Source: JBGAHD01 sp044226395 (GTDB taxonomy: Bacteria > Pseudomonadota > Gammaproteobacteria > Xanthomonadales > Ahniellaceae). From it: DNA of 64,000 nt. The notes under the pieces are model-generated. The model saw only the letters and a list, made by a program, of their open reading frames with translations. It did no database searches and was not told the origin of the DNA. The first letter of the stretch is position 1, and every line of letters begins with the position of its first letter. Positions 60,567-64,000 of the stretch are shown here, one piece after another. The position numbers and the translations under genes are program-made. The DNA lies in assembly GCA_044226395.1 (NCBI GenBank), contig JBGAHD010000003.1, positions 186,001 to 250,000 on the forward strand, written 5' to 3'.

Positions 60567-61231
60567 GTCAACAACAAGGTTTCGCGGTGTGGGATTGGCC
60601 ATTGCGCGTGTTTCATTGGGCGCTGGTGATCCTGATCGCCCTGCAATGGGCCAGCGCCGAGTTCCATTGGATCTCGATGGAATGGCACTACACGCTGGGC
60701 TACGTGATTCTGGGCCTGATCGTGTTTCGTCTGGTCTGGGGTTTCGTGGGTTCGACCAGCGCGCGCTTCGCGTATTTCGTGCGCGGGCCCGGCGTGGTCA
60801 TCGACTATCTGCGCGCGACCATCAAAGGCACGGCCGAACGCGCGGTCTCGCACAATCCACTCGGCGCGCTGTCGGTGCTGGCCTTGATCGGCACGGTCCT
60901 GGTGCAGGTGGTCTCGGGCTTGTTCCTGCGCGAGGACGATTTCTACGCGCCGCTGGCGCATCTGGTGACCAAGCAGACGCGGCATTTCGCGCACGAGGTG
61001 CACGAGGTCGGTCAACAGGTGCTGTTGATCCTGATCGGGCTGCACATCGTCGCGATCATCTACTACGCGGTGTTCAAGAAAGATCCGCTGGTGCCCGCGA
61101 TGGTGCATGGGCGCAAGGAACTGCCGCGCGATCCCGCGTTGAACTTCGCGAGCGCGGGCAAGGCCTTGGTGGTGATCGCGCTGTGCGCGGCCGCGACCTG
61201 GGCCTTCGTGCGTTACGCCCCGACTTGGTAA
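60563..61231 (+). CDS. Cytochrome b561-type membrane cytochrome
   Basis: A 222-residue inner-membrane protein with four to five helices: WDWPLRVFHWALVILIALQW, TLGYVILGLIVFRLVWGFVG, LSVLALIGTVLVQVVSGLFL and ILIGLHIVAIIYYAVFKKDP. His in FHWA, WHYTLG, FAHEVHEVGQ and GLHI are the expected haem ligands. It resembles the cytochrome b of nickel-hydrogenase/diheme c shuttles. The convergent neighbour is a c-556-type cytochrome, a likely redox partner. Confidence 0.85.
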   Translation: MSQQQGFAVWDWPLRVFHWALVILIALQWASAEFHWISMEWHYTLGYVILGLIVFRLVWGFVGSTSARFAYFVRGPGVVIDYLRATIKGTAERAVSHNPLGALSVLALIGTVLVQVVSGLFLREDDFYAPLAHLVTKQTRHFAHEVHEVGQQVLLILIGLHIVAIIYYAVFKKDPLVPAMVHGRKELPRDPALNFASAGKALVVIALCAAATWAFVRYAPTW

Positions 61232-61243
61232 CGCCAATGACGA

Positions 61244-61273
61244 CGATCCGCGCGCGATGACGCGCGCGGATCG
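61244..61273. terminator. Perfect 13-bp hairpin between convergent cytochrome genes
   Basis: CGATCCGCGCGCG (61244-61256), loop ATGA, CGCGCGCGGATCG (61261-61273). No U tract. A second hairpin, ACCGCGCGC/GCGCGCGGT with loop GAG, follows at 61300-61320. Confidence 0.5.
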
Positions 61274-61338
61274 GTTGAATCAAACATATGCTGGGAATGA
61301 CCGCGCGCGAGGCGCGCGGTGGGGAACTCGCGGCGGAG

Positions 61339-61791
61339 TTACTCCGAGCGATAGTCCTCGTGACAGGCGCCGCAAGTCTCGCGCACCTTCTGGAACTGGT
61401 CCTTGATCGCCGACTCGTCGCCGCCTTGCGCGACTTGCGCCAGCGTCGCGGCTTCGCGCTCGAGGTCGTGCATCTTGGCGCTGAAATCGTCCCAGTTCGC
61501 CCAGATCTCGGGCAGGGCATCGGTGACCGCGCCTTCGCCCGAGCCCTTCGGAAAACCTTCGAGCAACTGACGCGACAACCACGCCACGCGCGCCGAACGG
61601 TCCTTGAACACCTCGGCATCGAACGTCGCCTGACCGCGCACCATCTTGCCCAGCGGCATGAAGTTCCACAGCAGCATCTTGAACGCGCCCTGGCGATAAC
61701 TGATCGCCATCTCGGCGGCTTCGTCGGCGACGGCGGGCAGGGTCACGAGGCTGGCGGCCAAGGCCAGGGCGATGGGTCGAAGCTTGCGCAT
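61339..61791 (-). CDS. Cytochrome c-556/c-prime-like protein
   Basis: A 150-residue periplasmic cytochrome: signal peptide residues 1-21 (MRKLRPIALALAASLVTLPA), a four-helix bundle (ISYRQGAFKMLLWNFMPLGK at the start) and the haem motif CGACH near the C-terminus in VRETCGACHEDYRSE. This is the cytochrome c-prime/c-556 layout. ATG 61791 begins the signal peptide. It probably exchanges electrons with the b561-like neighbour; that is inference from position. Confidence 0.9.
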   Translation of the reverse strand: MRKLRPIALALAASLVTLPAVADEAAEMAISYRQGAFKMLLWNFMPLGKMVRGQATFDAEVFKDRSARVAWLSRQLLEGFPKGSGEGAVTDALPEIWANWDDFSAKMHDLEREAATLAQVAQGGDESAIKDQFQKVRETCGACHEDYRSE

Positions 61792-62070
61792 TGCGTGGGT
61801 CCTCAATGGGGGCGCGGCGAGTCTAACAGTCGATCGGCGCGGGATTTCACTGACGTTTGACAGGGGCCGCGATCGGGTCGACAGCATACGAACGAGGGTC
61901 GGGCGCGGATTCCGTCGCGACAATTGTTCACGTCGTGATCGATCATCGCGCGAGGCGCGCGGCGGGAAGGCGATGATCGCGTGGGGCGTCGACCCGACCT
62001 CGGTGGGGTAGGCGCGACTTGTCGTGATCGCGTCAGCGCCAGCGCGAAGTCGCGATGCGCGCGCTCGATT

Positions 62071-63084
62071 TCAGCGATCGCGCGCGACCGCGTAATCGGC
62101 GAGCACGCGCAGCGCCTCGATCGCGGGCGAAGGCGTGAGCGTGTCGAGCGCGGCCATGGCGCTGGCCGCGTAGGCCTTGGCGCGTTCTCGCGCGTAATCG
62201 AGCGCGCCGCTGGCGCGGATCGCCGCGACGATTTCGGGCAGCGCGGCGAGTTCGCCGGTTTCGATCGCGTGACGAATACGCGCGGCCTGTTCGGGCTGCG
62301 CGGTCTTGAGCGTGCGGATCAGGGGCAGGGTGGCCTTGCCCTCGGCGAGATCGTCGCCGACGTTCTTGCCCAGCGTGTCGGCGTCGGACACGTAGTCGAG
62401 CCAATCGTCGGCGATTTGAAACGCCATGCCCAAGTCATGACCGTAGCGCCACATCGCGCGCTCGGCGGCCTCGGGCAGATCGGCGAGGATCGCGCCCAAC
62501 TGCGTGGCCGCGGCGAACAGCACGGCGGTCTTTCGCTCGATCACGTTGAGATAGGCGGGCTCGTCGGTGTCGGGGTTGTTCAAGTGCATCAACTGCAGCA
62601 CTTCGCCTTCGGCGATGGCATTGGTGGTATCGGCCATCACGCGCATGATCTTCATGCGGTCGAGTTCGACCATCAGCTGGAACGCGCGCGAGTACAGAAA
62701 ATCACCGACCAGGATGCTGGCCGAATTGCCCCAGATCGCGTTGGCCGTGCGGCGGCCGCGACGCAGATCGGATTCATCGACCACATCGTCGTGCAGCAAG
62801 GTCGCGGTGTGGATGAACTCGACCACGGCCGCGGCCTGCACGTGCTGATCGCCGCGATAGCCCGCGGCATCGGCTGCCAGCAGCACCAGCATCGGGCGCA
62901 GACGCTTGCCGCCGCCGCTGACGATGTGCTCGGCGACCTGATTGACCAGGACCACGTCCGAGGACAGGCGTTGACGGATCAAGGCATCGACGCGCTGCAT
63001 CTGCGGCTTGGCGAGCGCGCGCACGGCGTCGAAATCGAGCGGAGACTCGGCGGCACGTGGCAGGACGGAAGGGGCTGAATTCAC
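62071..63084 (-). CDS. ispB: Polyprenyl (probably octaprenyl) diphosphate synthase
   Basis: A 337-residue trans-prenyltransferase that makes the side chain of ubiquinone. The first Asp-rich motif is LLHDDVVDESDLRRGR, the second DDWLDYVSD, with GGGKRLRPMLVLL upstream and FIHTATLLHDDVVDE as the helix D core. The residues before DDxxD are small, as needed for long chains, so octaprenyl or similar length is likely. GTG 63084 is preferred because GAGG lies eight bases upstream; GTG 63111 is the alternative. Confidence 0.9.
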   Translation of the reverse strand: MNSAPSVLPRAAESPLDFDAVRALAKPQMQRVDALIRQRLSSDVVLVNQVAEHIVSGGGKRLRPMLVLLAADAAGYRGDQHVQAAAVVEFIHTATLLHDDVVDESDLRRGRRTANAIWGNSASILVGDFLYSRAFQLMVELDRMKIMRVMADTTNAIAEGEVLQLMHLNNPDTDEPAYLNVIERKTAVLFAAATQLGAILADLPEAAERAMWRYGHDLGMAFQIADDWLDYVSDADTLGKNVGDDLAEGKATLPLIRTLKTAQPEQAARIRHAIETGELAALPEIVAAIRASGALDYARERAKAYAASAMAALDTLTPSPAIEALRVLADYAVARDR

Positions 63085-63159
63085 GCGTTGAACCTCGGGT
63101 CCGCGACTCACCGGACCGAACGCGCGCCAGTATAGGCGATGCGCGCCGTCGACGGGTCG

Positions 63160-63777
63160 TCAACGCGCGCGCGAACCGGAGCCGGGCAGTCGTCCCGACC
63201 TGCGCAGGCGGCCGAGAATGCGGCTCAAGCCCACGGGCGTCAGGCCCAGATAGGCGGCGATGGCGGTTTGCGGCAGGCGTCGCGTCAGGGATTCGTCGCG
63301 CGTGAAGAACAGATGCACGCGCGCGGAAGGGGCGAGCATCAGCAGCTCGTGCTCGCGTTGTTCCTTGCGCGCGCCGTGCACGCGCAAGGCCGCCGCATAG
63401 GCCGTGAGCCAGGGCAGACGATTGATGCGCGCGAGCCACTGGCGCGCGTCGATGCGTTCGAGCACGCAGGCCTCGAGCGTCTGCGCGCTGAAGCTGGTGA
63501 TGCCGCGCGGCTCCAACGCCGCGAGGCTGGCGAAGAACTGGCCCTCGGCGAGAAAGGACTTGATGCCCTCGTGGCCGCGTTCATCGACATACGCGAGCTT
63601 CACCAGCCCGCGCGCGATCACGTAGAGGTAGGGATGCGCCACGCCTTGCGCGAACACCGTCGCGCGCGGTGGCAGCTCCACGCGACGCAACTCGCGCGCG
63701 AATGCGGGCCAGCCGGGAAGGCGACTGCCGGCGAGCGTTTCCAGCCAGTGTCGCGTGGTGTCGAAGGTCTCGCTCAT
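63160..63777 (-). CDS. Crp/Fnr-family transcriptional regulator
   Basis: A 205-residue regulator: cNMP-binding-type beta-roll (FAQGVAHPYLYVIARGLVKL, EGQFFASLAALEPRG) and a C-terminal winged helix (RLPQTAIAAYLGLTPVGLSR as the recognition helix). The Fnr cysteines and a clear cAMP pocket (RSSAR) are absent, so the ligand is unknown. ATG 63777 is chosen as the family-like start. It is divergent from the short-chain dehydrogenase, a possible target. Confidence 0.85.
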   Translation of the reverse strand: MSETFDTTRHWLETLAGSRLPGWPAFARELRRVELPPRATVFAQGVAHPYLYVIARGLVKLAYVDERGHEGIKSFLAEGQFFASLAALEPRGITSFSAQTLEACVLERIDARQWLARINRLPWLTAYAAALRVHGARKEQREHELLMLAPSARVHLFFTRDESLTRRLPQTAIAAYLGLTPVGLSRILGRLRRSGRLPGSGSRAR

Positions 63778-63847
63778 GCGCGATTGATCCGGGTTAATGA
63801 CGCGCCTGTCGATGCCGCGACAAGCTGCGCGCACATTCGGAGGACGC

Positions 63848-64000
63848 ATGAGACTAGCCCAATCGACGTGGTTGATCACCGGCGCGACATCCGGAATTGG
63901 ACTCGCGCTGACGCGCGCCTTGGCGCGGCGCGGCGCGCGATTCATCGCGTGGGGACGGGATGAGGCGATGCTCGCGCGACTGCGTGACGATGACGCGTGC
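63848..64000 (+). CDS. Short-chain dehydrogenase/reductase, partial
   Basis: The first 51 residues of an SDR running past the window end. WLITGATSGIGLALTRALAR is the TGxxxGIG cofactor motif. ATG 63848 is preceded by GGAGG (63839-63843). Substrate and full length cannot be judged. Confidence 0.85.
   Translation, partial: MRLAQSTWLITGATSGIGLALTRALARRGARFIAWGRDEAMLARLRDDDAC

Overview
The window is GC-rich, gene-dense bacterial chromosome. It looks like a gammaproteobacterium of the Xanthomonadales (Lysobacterales). Four things point there: a fused aspartate kinase/diaminopimelate decarboxylase, the MurL/MurD2 pair for D-glutamate entry into peptidoglycan (worked out in Xanthomonas), a RiPP-like locus of the NHLP-related peptide/SagB-like dehydrogenase/TPR-cyclase type that I recall mainly from xanthomonads, and secreted proteins ending in a short L-F-x-D-x-F-E tail. 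No rRNA, tRNA, CRISPR array or insertion sequence was seen.

Layout. 0-5.2 kb: a TPR protein, then a run of small orphan genes with visibly lower GC, including a toxin-tip-like fragment with an N-x-C-x-T-H motif, two paralogous ~110-residue proteins and a gene cut by an in-frame amber codon; this reads as a decaying polymorphic toxin/immunity island. 5.4-9.05 kb: a very glycine-rich secreted protein, a nucleoside deaminase and an exported unknown. 9.25-18.97 kb: a ten-gene, one-strand operon joining a coiled-coil protein, a membrane-anchored substrate-binding protein fused to an OmpA peptidoglycan-binding domain, its ABC permease and ATPase, a membrane/coiled-coil protein, a helical unknown, a PspA/IM30 protein, a tandem AAA+ ATPase, a TerB-like protein and an M50-type membrane protease. 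I infer an envelope-stress or membrane-maintenance machine; it is my leading candidate for an undescribed system. 19-26.3 kb: beta-helix protein, glnS, DUF3253 and DUF2007 proteins, a GGGTGTCC repeat field, nadA-nadB and a small exported protein.

26.3-35.6 kb: a duplicated RiPP-like locus with two SagB-type dehydrogenases (one frameshifted), three NHLP-like precursor peptides and two 886-residue cyclase/TPR proteins whose N-terminal halves are almost identical while the TPR halves have diverged. No YcaO, LanM or radical-SAM enzyme is present, so the chemistry is open. 35.8-46.7 kb: a cNMP-binding diguanylate cyclase, two glutathione transferases, an EamA transporter, an epimerase, an Fpg/Nei glycosylase, an EF-G-like GTPase, an alpha/beta hydrolase and an ECF sigma/FecR pair. 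46.8-54.4 kb: a thioredoxin-like/intradiol-dioxygenase-like fusion, a glycine-zipper protein, a PhoX-like protein, an amidohydrolase, PhzF and GFA-family enzymes. 54.4-55.1 kb: a gene-free stretch with a period-6 microsatellite, a long inverted repeat enclosing two hairpins, and two small hairpins. 55.1-61.2 kb: lysine/peptidoglycan genes (AK-DapDC, murL, murD2) followed by a cytochrome b561-like gene. 61.3-64 kb: cytochrome c-556-like, a polyprenyl diphosphate synthase, a Crp/Fnr regulator and the start of a short-chain dehydrogenase that runs off the window.

Many convergent gene ends carry perfect GC-only hairpins without a U tract, apparently the local terminator style; one classical U-tract terminator follows the glycine-zipper gene.
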